Of a stretch of DNA of 64,000 nt, positions 1-7,637 are shown one piece after another. This DNA is from Alectryocaccobium sp964389285 (GTDB taxonomy: Bacteria > Bacillota > Clostridia > Lachnospirales > Lachnospiraceae): NCBI GenBank assembly GCA_964389285.1, contig CAYMCZ010000001.1, forward strand, positions 62,001 through 126,000, given 5' to 3'. The translations under genes and the position numbers were made by a program. The stretch's first letter is position 1. Each line of letters opens with the position of its first letter. The notes under the pieces were generated by a model that ran no database searches, was not told the DNA's origin, and saw only the letters and a list, made by a program, of their open reading frames with translations.

Positions 1-440
1 ATTAAAGACCGGCTTCCTCTGTATTCGCCTTCCTCCGCAAAACAGTATTTACACGCAAGGTTGCAGTCATGAGCAACATGAATGCAAAGAGCTTTGACGA
101 CAGTCTCTCTCTCCGGCAGCATATCTATATGATCTCTGAAAATATCTTCGCTGAAAAGCTCGCCTTTTAAATAAAGCTCGCTGATTTCTTCGACGGCTTC
201 ATCAATCTCTTCTTTTGAATATCTGTCCTGAAATACCTCGTGCAGTTTTTCTTTTTCTTTATTATCAAGTAATTGATTATTGTTTGGCGAAAAAACAGGT
301 CCCTTCAAAGCCCTGACTTCCCGAAGGATATCATAGACAAGCCCGTCAACCACATGAACCGAACCGCTGTTCTCATCCAGAACCATGAAATATCCGTTGT
401 TTTCGAACTGGTGGATCACTTTTCCCGTCCTTATACTCAT
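1..440 (-). CDS. scfB: SCIFF radical-SAM maturase, N-terminal part (cut by window start)
   Basis: Only the N-terminal part is inside the window; the gene runs off the left edge. The product is the radical SAM enzyme that installs thioether cross-links in the SCIFF precursor peptide encoded just upstream. About 110 residues of variable N-terminal (RiPP-recognition-type) sequence, including SGSVHVVDGLVYDIL, lead into HVAHDCNLACKYCFAEEGEY. That stretch holds the CxxxCxxC cluster motif in the wording typical of SCIFF maturases. ATG at 440 is the longest start, but its only SD-like AAAGGAA lies inside a hairpin (447-480). A GTG at 419 is preceded by AAGGA at 8 nt and is a strong alternative start. 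It forms a two-gene unit with scfA. Confidence 0.9.
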   Translation of the reverse strand, partial: MSIRTGKVIHQFENNGYFMVLDENSGSVHVVDGLVYDILREVRALKGPVFSPNNNQLLDNKEKEKLHEVFQDRYSKEEIDEAVEEISELYLKGELFSEDIFRDHIDMLPERETVVKALCIHVAHDCNLACKYCFAEEGEYRGSRSL

Positions 441-446
441 GAATAA

Positions 447-480
447 AGTGTTCCTTTTGTGATCTCACGAAAGGAACACT
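447..480 (-). promoter_or_regulatory. scfA-scfB intercistronic hairpin
   Basis: Perfect 11-bp inverted repeat (AGTGTTCCTTT / AAAGGAACACT) with further pairing around a small loop, lying 6 nt before the ATG at 440. The 3' arm contains the AAAGGAA that could serve that ATG. There is no U-tract, so it looks like a stability or translation-control element that keeps maturase below precursor, rather than a terminator. Confidence 0.6.
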
Positions 481-509
481 GACGATCTTTAATAATATCT
501 TTGCGTATA

Positions 510-656
510 TTACTTTTTGCTGTGCTCACATTTTTGGTTTCCGACTGTGCAGGAGGTCTTGCATGCCGACTGGCATGAAGTCCGGCACTCGCCGCATCCG
601 CCCTTATTAACGGTATTTTGGAGTTTTTTTGTATTTAATGATTTAACATGTTTCAT
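510..656 (-). CDS. scfA: SCIFF ranthipeptide precursor (six cysteines in forty-five residues)
   Basis: A 48-residue peptide that is easily missed because of its length. It starts MKHVKSLNTKK and has six cysteines at residues 21, 24, 28, 32, 36 and 43, with the core CGECRTSCQSACKTSCTVGN, which is the hallmark of the SCIFF ranthipeptide family. ScfB encoded downstream is expected to form cysteine-to-threonine (or similar) thioether links. An excellent AGGAGG (664-669) lies 7 nt before the ATG at 656. SCIFF is almost universal in Clostridia and has been linked to signalling-type roles, but its final function is not settled. The gene is divergent from the M3 peptidase at 835. Confidence 0.95.
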   Translation of the reverse strand: MKHVKSLNTKKLQNTVNKGGCGECRTSCQSACKTSCTVGNQKCEHSKK

Positions 657-693
657 GATGTCTCCTCCTAAATAATTATCAGGTTTTCAGCCT

Positions 694-725
694 TTAACCC
701 CTTTCGGCTGTTTAATCGGGGTTAA
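694..725 (-). promoter_or_regulatory. Palindrome at the scfA transcription start (operator or leader hairpin)
   Basis: Perfect 8-bp inverted repeat TTAACCCC / GGGGTTAA with a 16-nt spacer. It begins at the last base of the scfA -10 element and extends into the leader, so it could be a repressor operator or a 5' hairpin in the scfA mRNA. Confidence 0.5.
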
Positions 726-753
726 TTGTATCACACTTCTTACACATTGAAAA
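725..753 (-). promoter_or_regulatory. scfA promoter
   Basis: Minus-strand extended -10 (TGATACAAT; hexamer TACAAT at 725-730), 17-nt spacer, and a weak -35 TTTTCA (748-753). The -35 overlaps the -35 of the plus-strand peptidase promoter almost base for base. Confidence 0.55.
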
Positions 754-775
754 GAGGTTTTTTGCATGTTATAAT
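747..775 (+). promoter_or_regulatory. Promoter of the M3 peptidase gene
   Basis: TTGAAA (747-752), 17-nt spacer, TATAAT (770-775) preceded by TGT (extended -10). A near-consensus vegetative promoter, back to back with the scfA promoter. Confidence 0.8.
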
Positions 776-834
776 CTTTCACATATAATGCATTTAAACC
801 GTCATCAGGCCGTATGATAAAGAGGATTTTATTT

Positions 835-2628
835 ATGAAAATTAAAAATATATTATTATGTGCGATTATCTGTTCTTCCGTGCTGCTGACACAGGCCGCA
901 TGCTTTCCCGCAAACCTTTTTTCATTTTTCAAAAGACCTCAGACGGAAAACGAAACAACTTATGAAATTGAGGCTGCTCCGGATTCCTCGGCGGCTTCGG
1001 AAAACGAAAATGTCAAAGCCGTCACCATACCCGAATACTACCACTTTGATCCGGCAGATTTTTATGAAAAATGCGACAGGCTCATTCAGGCCTCCGAAGA
1101 AAGCGATATCGCACAGGTTAAAACGCTCTATCAGGATCTCTACAGTCAGCTCATAGAGCTCAAAGATCTGAATTCGGCCGCTTACGTGGAATACTCCGAC
1201 GACGTCACCGACTCTTATATCGAAAACGAAACCGAATATATCGAAGAGACTCTCATTGAATGTGCCGACAGATTCTGTATTGCCTGCCGAAGCGTGGCGC
1301 AGGGGCCCGTCGGCAAAGGTTTCTCCTCGTTTTTGGGGGATTATTCTCTCGGGGCATATTATTATGACTATGAAGATATGGATGAAGAAATGAAATCTCT
1401 GGAGACACAGGAAACCGCTCTTGAAAACAAATACAATCTGCTGTGCAGCGATCTGTCAAATTTTACCGCAACCATCAACGGAAAAACATATGATCTGGAT
1501 TATCTTATAAGCGACGACTCCTATGCTTTTGCTTTCACGGATTATGAAACATACATCGAAGCCTATTACGGCTGTCTCGAAGATCTGAACAGACAAACCG
1601 GTGAGATATTCATTGAGCTCGTCGATATCAGGGACAGGATAGCAAAGCTGGAAGGATATGATAACTATATCGATTATGCCGACAAAGAACTATATTACCG
1701 GGACTATGACGCGGAAGATCTTGAATCGCTGAAAACCGCGGCGAAATCCATCTGCGCCGACTATGTCAGATACGGCGAAACCTCCGCCTCCGAACTTGAA
1801 TTATCGGATACCGAACTCGTAACAATACTCGGAACTCTCGTGTCGGACATTGACGAAATCACTTCCTGCGCATTTGATCTGTTTTCCGAAAACAGCTTAT
1901 ATTCCATAGGAAACGAAGAAGGCAGGCTGAGCGCCGGATACACACTGTTGTTTCACCGCGCCCATGCGCCTTTTATATACCTTTGTACCTCCGATACCCT
2001 CTGGGACGTGTCGGCAATTGTACACGAGTTCGGCCATTTTGCATTTTCGGCCAATTACGAAGCGAAACAGTCGCCGCTGATCGCATATAATCTGGATTTG
2101 TGCGAGATACATTCCAACGGTCTTCAAATGCTCATAACGGACCGCCTTAAAAACGTGCTCCCCGACCATGCTTACGAAGCCGCCGCCTACAATATAACGA
2201 ACGGACTTGATAACGTGATCGACGGCTGCATCTATGACGACTGGCAGAGAGAGGTTTATTCCAATCCCGGTATGAGTCTCGATGAGCTCAACAGTGCCTT
2301 TTTGGAGATTTCGTACGAATACTATCCCGATGATTATGAAGTATTCGGGTACGAATGGAACACCGTATCACATAATTTTTCAAGTCCGCTCTACTATATT
2401 AGTTATGCAACAAGTTCGTTTGCCTCATTCCAGCTCTGGGATTTGAGCCGCACGGATTTTAATAAAGCCGTGCAAACATGGGAAACGATACTGAAAGGTA
2501 CTTCATCTGACGACGGCTATATGACCGTCCTTGAAAATTCCGGCCTTAAGACCTTCAAAGAGGAAGGAGAAGCCGAAAGGATTCTGGAAAACGCCGTCTC
2601 TTATTTAAAAGAAGTCCAGGCAAGCTGA
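835..2628 (+). CDS. Exported M3-family (oligoendopeptidase F-like) zinc metallopeptidase
   Basis: Start ATG 835 is chosen because AGAGGA (821-826) sits 8 nt upstream; the ATG at 814 has no ribosome-binding site. The 597-residue protein has a hydrophobic N-terminal leader ending TQAACF, so it is exported and perhaps a lipoprotein, although the lipobox is imperfect. An acidic linker and a long helical region follow. The zinc site is VHEFGHFAFS at about residues 396-405, with the third ligand Glu in NLDLCEIHSNG about 23 residues later, the arrangement of M3 (thimet/PepF) peptidases. The protein most likely cleaves short peptides outside the membrane. Its promoter overlaps that of scfA, but a link to SCIFF processing is only inference. 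Confidence 0.8.
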   Translation: MKIKNILLCAIICSSVLLTQAACFPANLFSFFKRPQTENETTYEIEAAPDSSAASENENVKAVTIPEYYHFDPADFYEKCDRLIQASEESDIAQVKTLYQDLYSQLIELKDLNSAAYVEYSDDVTDSYIENETEYIEETLIECADRFCIACRSVAQGPVGKGFSSFLGDYSLGAYYYDYEDMDEEMKSLETQETALENKYNLLCSDLSNFTATINGKTYDLDYLISDDSYAFAFTDYETYIEAYYGCLEDLNRQTGEIFIELVDIRDRIAKLEGYDNYIDYADKELYYRDYDAEDLESLKTAAKSICADYVRYGETSASELELSDTELVTILGTLVSDIDEITSCAFDLFSENSLYSIGNEEGRLSAGYTLLFHRAHAPFIYLCTSDTLWDVSAIVHEFGHFAFSANYEAKQSPLIAYNLDLCEIHSNGLQMLITDRLKNVLPDHAYEAAAYNITNGLDNVIDGCIYDDWQREVYSNPGMSLDELNSAFLEISYEYYPDDYEVFGYEWNTVSHNFSSPLYYISYATSSFASFQLWDLSRTDFNKAVQTWETILKGTSSDDGYMTVLENSGLKTFKEEGEAERILENAVSYLKEVQAS

Positions 2629-2629
2629 G

Positions 2630-3712
2630 TCAGGCACAGGCTTTTCTGAAGAGATCCATCTCTGTTTTTTTAGCCAGTCTGTTCTCTTTTCTCAGGCTTT
2701 TGACTACAATAAGTCTGTAAACAAAAATCGTCAGCGCGGCAATCAGAAATCCGATCAGATAACAAGCATTACCGGCCATGTCGCCGGTCGCCACGGGATC
2801 GACCTTTCCGGATGTTACCGAAGTCGTCACCTCTGTCTGCGCAACCTTTCCTGAAACGGATGAAGTCTGAACCGCGTCCGATTTCCCGGATACCACCTGC
2901 GAGTCGGTGCTTTGCGAAGCGGCGTCTTGCGGCGAAGATGCGCCCGAAGTACTGCCGGAGGATGAAGTATTTGACGACGGGTCGGAAGCAGTTGTGCCTC
3001 CGCCTACTATGTCACGACCGGGAAGCTGCAGCACCTCAACGGCGGCAGCCGAAATATTTTGCGTATCGGGTTCAATCTGAACAGCCTGAATATCCGGCGC
3101 GGCCAAAACCGTATCAGCGGTAAAATCTTCCTGCGCGGACATGGCAAAATCTTCAGTTGCGAAAGCTTCTTCATTGGCGGCATAGTCCAATCCGTCCGAC
3201 AGATACGAAACGCTTGAATCCAAAATTACAGCCTCATCGGCAGCCGTCTGCTCTGCGTCATCTGATACAACAGCAGCTTCGTCTTCGATGGCTGCGATTT
3301 CCGCGCTGAGTGTTTCATCGCCGGGTATTTCAGGATTGACTTTTTCTGATTCGGCACTTTCCGGATCAACCGCTTCGATAATTTCCGATGCTTCTTCGGC
3401 CGTATCCGCAACAGAAGGCAACTCCGCTGCTTCCTCCGAAATCGTAGGAGTTTCGGCATCATCAGCATAGGCAAATTCAAAGTCCTGCTCTTTTGCGGCT
3501 TCTTTAATATCTTCAATAGCTTTGAAAGGATATTCGGTCCGGGCATCCTCTTCTGTTTTAGAAACGGTGCCAACCGTATAATCTTCCGAAATCTCTGTCG
3601 ATACGTTAGTATCTTTATTTGAGAGATCCTTTGCGTACAGCGGCACGGAATAGCCGAAGATCATGACCGCTATTATCATCATACAAATAGCCGTGCGTTT
3701 TTCTCTGTTCAT
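2630..3712 (-). CDS. Acidic membrane-anchored surface protein, function unknown
   Basis: 360 residues. N-terminal signal peptide (residues 1 to about 27, ...GYSVPLYA), then about 180 residues dominated by Ala, Glu, Asp and Ser with no clear repeat. A Ser/Thr/Gly/Val-rich stretch (about 235-310) resembles a wall-spanning linker. Near the C-terminus is one transmembrane helix (CYLIGFLIAALTIFVYRLIV) followed by a basic tail. There is no LPxTG motif, so the protein is probably held by the helix. The composition suggests an extended, highly negative surface protein. I do not recognise a family. The gene is convergent with the M3 peptidase (stop codons almost touching) and has its own promoter and palindrome upstream. 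Confidence 0.7.
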   Translation of the reverse strand: MNREKRTAICMMIIAVMIFGYSVPLYAKDLSNKDTNVSTEISEDYTVGTVSKTEEDARTEYPFKAIEDIKEAAKEQDFEFAYADDAETPTISEEAAELPSVADTAEEASEIIEAVDPESAESEKVNPEIPGDETLSAEIAAIEDEAAVVSDDAEQTAADEAVILDSSVSYLSDGLDYAANEEAFATEDFAMSAQEDFTADTVLAAPDIQAVQIEPDTQNISAAAVEVLQLPGRDIVGGGTTASDPSSNTSSSGSTSGASSPQDAASQSTDSQVVSGKSDAVQTSSVSGKVAQTEVTTSVTSGKVDPVATGDMAGNACYLIGFLIAALTIFVYRLIVVKSLRKENRLAKKTEMDLFRKACA

Positions 3713-3747
3713 AACTCCCCTTAAATCGCATTTGTTATTTAATATTT

Positions 3748-3778
3748 CCGTAATATTTATTACGGTTTTCGTATTATA
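3748..3778 (-). promoter_or_regulatory. Promoter and palindromic operator of the acidic surface protein
   Basis: Minus-strand extended -10 TGATATAAT (hexamer 3773-3778) is followed 7 nt downstream by the perfect palindrome CCGTAATAAATATTACGG (3748-3765), placed where a repressor would block transcription. No good -35 is visible. Confidence 0.5.
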
Positions 3779-3812
3779 TCACAAATGATTTCGTAATAAA
3801 AGAGAAATTTTT

Positions 3813-3845
3813 AAAAAAAATTAACTCAGTCGCCGACTGAGTTAA
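3813..3845 (-). terminator. Terminator after galE
   Basis: On the minus strand TTAACTCAGTCG pairs with CGACTGAGTTAA and is followed by eight Us (plus-strand A-run 3813-3820). It closes the htrA-proC-galE unit. Confidence 0.85.
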
Positions 3846-3868
3846 TTAATTATTATTTATTCCTTTGT

Positions 3869-4891
3869 TTACTTGGAATCCCCATATCCGTAAGGATTTT
3901 TGCTCTGCCAGTTCCATGAGTCACGACACATCTCATATATCCCGTACTTCGCCTTAAACCCTAATTTTTTCTCTGCTTTCGCGGGGTCGCAGTAACAGCA
4001 GGCGATATCCCCGTCTCTTCTGGGCTTGATATCATACGGCACTTTTTTGCCGCTGGCCTCCTCAAAGGCTCTGACTACTTCAAGCACACTGTAACCTTTG
4101 CCTGTGCCGAGGTTATATATTTCGACTCCGTCCTGATCTTTCATGGCCTCAAGCGCAAGCACATGGCCTCTCGCAAGGTCCATTACATGAATATAATCCC
4201 TTACTCCGGTACCGTCGGGCGTGTCGTAATCATTTCCGAATACACCGAGCCTTTCCAGCCTGCCAATGGCAACCTGTGTCACATAAGGCAGAAGATTATT
4301 CGGTATTCCTTTGGGATCTTCTCCGATAAGGCCGCTTTGGTGTGCCCCTATCGGGTTAAAATATCTCAAAAGAGTAACCTTAAATCCCGGAACGGCCTTT
4401 GCCGTATCCGTAAGAATCTGCTCTATCATCCATTTGGTCCAGCCGTAAGGATTCGTACAGACTCCTTTGGGACAGTTTTCTGAAATGGGAATTTCCGCCG
4501 GATCCCCGTAAACCGTGGCGGAGGAACTGAAAATAATATTTTTCACGCCATGGACTTTCATGGCTTCACAGACACGAAGCGTGCCTTCGATATTGTTTTT
4601 GTAATACTCCAGCGGCATGGATACCGATTCACCTACCGCTTTATATCCCGCGAACTGAATCACCGCATCTATTTTATGCTCCGAAAAAATCTTATCCAGT
4701 GCCTTTGCGTCACAAATATCCGCGTTATAAAATTCGGGCTCCCTGCCCGTGATCTGAGCGATCCTCTCTACGGCCCTTTCGCTGGAATTATACAGATTGT
4801 CCGCGATTATTACCTCATATCCGTCATTTAAGAGTTCAACACACGTATGACTGCCTATAAATCCCGCGCCGCCGGTAACAAGTATCTTCAT
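3869..4891 (-). CDS. galE: UDP-glucose 4-epimerase
   Basis: Interconverts UDP-glucose and UDP-galactose for the Leloir pathway and for surface polysaccharide precursors. The 340-residue protein starts MKILVTGGAGFIGSH, the GxxGxxG NAD-binding motif of extended short-chain dehydrogenases. The active site is Ser124 with YGWTK (Tyr149/Lys153), and length and sequence fit the family throughout. Start 4891 is preferred because AAAGGAG lies 8 nt upstream; an in-frame ATG at 4909 would overlap the proC stop. It is the last gene of the htrA-proC-galE unit. With glf in this window it could supply galactofuranose precursors. Confidence 0.95.
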   Translation of the reverse strand: MKILVTGGAGFIGSHTCVELLNDGYEVIIADNLYNSSERAVERIAQITGREPEFYNADICDAKALDKIFSEHKIDAVIQFAGYKAVGESVSMPLEYYKNNIEGTLRVCEAMKVHGVKNIIFSSSATVYGDPAEIPISENCPKGVCTNPYGWTKWMIEQILTDTAKAVPGFKVTLLRYFNPIGAHQSGLIGEDPKGIPNNLLPYVTQVAIGRLERLGVFGNDYDTPDGTGVRDYIHVMDLARGHVLALEAMKDQDGVEIYNLGTGKGYSVLEVVRAFEEASGKKVPYDIKPRRDGDIACCYCDPAKAEKKLGFKAKYGIYEMCRDSWNWQSKNPYGYGDSK

Positions 4892-4905
4892 AGCGGTAAC
4901 TCCTT

Positions 4906-5706
4906 TCACATCTGTCTTGATTTTTCAGCGGCAATACGGACGGCGTCCTCGACGGAGGCTCTGAATCCGCTGCTTTCCAAAGCGCAGACCCCCTCTATTG
5001 TCGTGCCGCCCGGCGAACAGACCATGTCTTTGAGTTCCGCCGGATGTTTGCCGCTCTCAAGTACAAGCTTCGCGCTTCCCAGAACCGACTGAGCCGCAAA
5101 ATCATACGCCTGCTTTCTCGGCATGCCTTCGGCCACGGCAGCGTCAGCCATGGCTTCTATAAACATAAATACAAAGGCCGGCGAGCTTCCGCTGACCCCT
5201 GTCACGGCATCCATCAGCCTTTCGGGAACCACTTCGGCCTTTCCGAAACTCGTAAGGATATTCTGTACTATGCCAAGTTCGGCTTCCGTTACGTTTTCAT
5301 TATGGCAGATCGCCGTCATGCCCTCGCCCACCATGGCCGGCGTGTTCGGCATACATCTGATCATTTTAAGATTCTTTACACCATTTCCGAACTGCTCTTT
5401 GTACCAGTCCAGACTTTTTCCTGCTGCCAGGGATACGACGATCTTTTTTTCTCCGATATTTTTTTTGATATCTTTTATCACCTGCTCCAAAAATACCGGT
5501 TTAACCGCAAGAATAATCACATCGGCCCATTCGGCCGCTGCCGCATTGTCCTTACCGCTGTTGATCTCAAGCACATTGTCTATATATTCAATGGTTTTGT
5601 CGGAAACGGCCGTCGCCATGATCTTTTCATTTTCAAAGCCGTCTTTGATAAGACCGTTGATCATGGCTCTCGCCATGTTTCCGCAGCCGATAAAACTGAT
5701 TTTCAT
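4906..5706 (-). CDS. proC: Pyrroline-5-carboxylate reductase
   Basis: Last step of proline synthesis: NAD(P)H-dependent reduction of 1-pyrroline-5-carboxylate to L-proline in the cytoplasm. 266 residues, the usual length. The N-terminal Rossmann motif is ISFIGCGNMARAMINGL, and the conserved VRCMPNTPA-type segment is present as MIRCMPNTPAMVGEG. The helical dimerisation domain has VTGVSGSSPAFVFMF and SPGGTTIEG. It sits 18 nt after htrA and 14 nt before the galE start, so it is probably cotranscribed with both. Confidence 0.95.
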   Translation of the reverse strand: MKISFIGCGNMARAMINGLIKDGFENEKIMATAVSDKTIEYIDNVLEINSGKDNAAAAEWADVIILAVKPVFLEQVIKDIKKNIGEKKIVVSLAAGKSLDWYKEQFGNGVKNLKMIRCMPNTPAMVGEGMTAICHNENVTEAELGIVQNILTSFGKAEVVPERLMDAVTGVSGSSPAFVFMFIEAMADAAVAEGMPRKQAYDFAAQSVLGSAKLVLESGKHPAELKDMVCSPGGTTIEGVCALESSGFRASVEDAVRIAAEKSRQM

Positions 5707-5724
5707 AGAGAATAGTCCTTTCTT

Positions 5725-7254
5725 TTACCAATCCCAGAAGCTGAAAACGTCGTGCCCCTGCTGTTTTTCATCGGAATCCTGTTCTTCGCTGCTTTGGGGC
5801 TGTTCTTCACCTGACGGACTTTCGCCCTCTTCAGGCCCGGTGGGAGCAATCTGCTCACCGCCCTGAGCATCGGAGGCGTCGCTGCCCTGGCTTTCCGAAT
5901 TCTCCTGGGAATTCATATAGGATTTAAGTGCGCTTCTGTCTCCGAGAGTTATCGTAAGCGAAACATCTTCGTAATTTCCGCTGCCGTCATTTCTTTTAAC
6001 TATGAATTCCAAAGTCTCTCCCGCGGAATGATACTGCAGCTCATTCTGCAGATCATCATACGATGTTATGCTCCTGCCGTCAATCTTTACAAGTACGTCG
6101 CCTTTTAATGCGCCTGCCGCTTCAGCCGGACCTCCGGAAATAACTTCTTTGAAAAGCACCCCCACGGGCATTGCGTATCTTTCCGCAGCTTCTTCCGTTA
6201 CGTCCGCGCATTCAATACCTACGTATCCGACATTGTTTGAATCTACCTTTTCACGGGTTGTCAGATTCATAAGCTCCTCAAGAATAGGCTCCGCCTTTGA
6301 CATGGGTATGGCATAACCCATGGCTTCCACGATCATTCCGCTGGATGAACTGGAAGATTTGGCTTCGTTGATTCCGACAAGCTCGCCTTTCATATTAAAG
6401 AGTGCCCCTCCGCTGTTTCCGCCGTTGATGGCGGCATCGGTCTGAATAAGCCCGGTTGAAGTGAAAGTATATCCGTTGTCATTGAGGGTAAGGCTTCTGT
6501 TAAGGGCACTGACATAACCGCTCGTAACCGACTGGCCGTATCCGAGCGCGTTTCCTATTACGACAACCTGTTCTCCGAGCTTAAGCTCGTCAGAATTGCC
6601 TATTGTCGCAATAGTTATCTGCGAAAGCGTATCATCCGAGATATTGTCCAGTTTTACAGCCACGACAGCAAGATCGTTGTCCGGATCTCCGCCTTTTACA
6701 ATCGCTTCGGCAGTGGTCTCATCCACAAAGCCGACCGAAACGGAGGTGGCTCCGCTGATAACGTGATTATTTGTGGCAATCAAAAGCTCCGTGTCGTTTC
6801 TGCCGATAATAACGCCCGAACCCGCGCCCTCAGCCGTATATCTTTGCGTTCCGCCGAATATGCTCTGCATCTCCTGTACTGATACAGTCGAGATTGTTAC
6901 AAGTGAAGGCATACATTCCGCCGCCACGCTCTCTACCGTGCCGCCGGTTGAAACCTGACCCTCGCCCGTAATCTGCTGAAGCTCCGAACCCAGATCATTA
7001 TTGTCAGAAGAACCGGGCTGTACGGAAACATTTCTCGTATTGTAAATATATTTGTTTCCGAAATAATTAATGCCATAAGTAACCGAGCCGGCTATAAGCC
7101 CGAATACCAGCGCCATGGCAATAACCATCGGCCATCTGCTTTTTTTCTTTTTGGGAGTTTTGTTCGGCTCATAATAGCCGCCGGAACCGAAATTTTCGGT
7201 GTTTTGAAAGTTGTCGAAATAATTGGAATTGTCGTTTTTGTCGTTTTCGTACAT
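5725..7254 (-). CDS. htrA: Membrane-anchored HtrA-type serine protease with PDZ domain
   Basis: Envelope quality-control protease. 509 residues. A cytoplasmic N-terminal segment of about 40 residues, rich in Asn/Asp and then Lys, precedes one transmembrane helix (about 42-66). The trypsin-like domain has the triad His164 (ATNNHVISG), Asp194 (DPDNDLAVVAV) and Ser281 (INGGNSGGALFN). A PDZ domain follows at about residues 345-440 (GYVGIECADV, GDVLVKIDGR). The C-terminal tail is acidic and Ser/Gln/Glu-rich, ending in an aromatic FSFWDW. The tail is longer than in minimal HtrA proteins. First gene of a unit with proC and galE; misfolded-protein control is inferred from the family. Confidence 0.92.
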   Translation of the reverse strand: MYENDKNDNSNYFDNFQNTENFGSGGYYEPNKTPKKKKSRWPMVIAMALVFGLIAGSVTYGINYFGNKYIYNTRNVSVQPGSSDNNDLGSELQQITGEGQVSTGGTVESVAAECMPSLVTISTVSVQEMQSIFGGTQRYTAEGAGSGVIIGRNDTELLIATNNHVISGATSVSVGFVDETTAEAIVKGGDPDNDLAVVAVKLDNISDDTLSQITIATIGNSDELKLGEQVVVIGNALGYGQSVTSGYVSALNRSLTLNDNGYTFTSTGLIQTDAAINGGNSGGALFNMKGELVGINEAKSSSSSSGMIVEAMGYAIPMSKAEPILEELMNLTTREKVDSNNVGYVGIECADVTEEAAERYAMPVGVLFKEVISGGPAEAAGALKGDVLVKIDGRSITSYDDLQNELQYHSAGETLEFIVKRNDGSGNYEDVSLTITLGDRSALKSYMNSQENSESQGSDASDAQGGEQIAPTGPEEGESPSGEEQPQSSEEQDSDEKQQGHDVFSFWDW

Positions 7255-7484
7255 GAAAAGGCCCTCCAGTATTGATAATAAACGTCCGTCATAAGATATG
7301 CAATATATAACGGATAGTTATGTCTTTTTATGTGGTTATGATATCGGCGATTTGTGAATAAACTGTGATGAAATTTGCAAGGAAATGTGATGAGAGGTTT
7401 GCATATCCGCCACTTTCATTCGTAAAACCGCCTCGCTTCGCGATGCTCGCTGCTTTGCAGCTTTTTTATAAGATAAACCAAGAC

Positions 7485-7567
7485 GGATTGCTCCATGCTT
7501 CGCATTCCCGCAATCCTAAAAACATTCGGACTTTCGCGGACTATCGTCCGCACGTCCTCATGTTTTT
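7485..7567. repeat. Structured intergenic repeat, copy 1
   Basis: Two-domain element. Domain 1 (7485-7516): 7-bp stem GGATTGC/GCAATCC enclosing TCC, a 4-bp hairpin ATGC-TTC-GCAT, and TCCC. Domain 2 (7518-7567): outer stem AAAAACAT/ATGTTTTT enclosing TCGGACTTTC, a variable 17-nt hairpin segment, and CGTCCTC. The same plan with different but compensating stem sequences occurs at 36128-36281. No reading frame is conserved between copies. The upstream stretch 7263-7484 shows no gene; it is partly similar in composition and would carry the htrA promoter. Confidence 0.7.
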
Positions 7568-7568
7568 C

Positions 7569-7629
7569 GGTTCAAAAATCGAAATGCCACTTTAGTGCAA
7601 GCACTAAGTGGCATTTCGATTTTTGAACC
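7569..7629 (-). terminator. Very long hairpin after groL (terminator)
   Basis: Near-perfect inverted repeat of about 29 bp (GGTTCAAAAATCGAAATGCC... and complement; one bulged T), starting 9 nt after the groL stop. The core GC-rich hairpin is followed by T-rich CGATTTTT on either strand, so it can terminate in both directions. It directly adjoins structured repeat copy 1. Confidence 0.75.
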
Positions 7630-7637
7630 TTGGTTTA

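Noticed and set aside
7263..7484. Possible small gene between htrA and the structured repeat (open frame about 7365-7595)
   Set aside because: The frame crosses the folded repeat and the terminator, has no ribosome-binding site and no protein-like composition.
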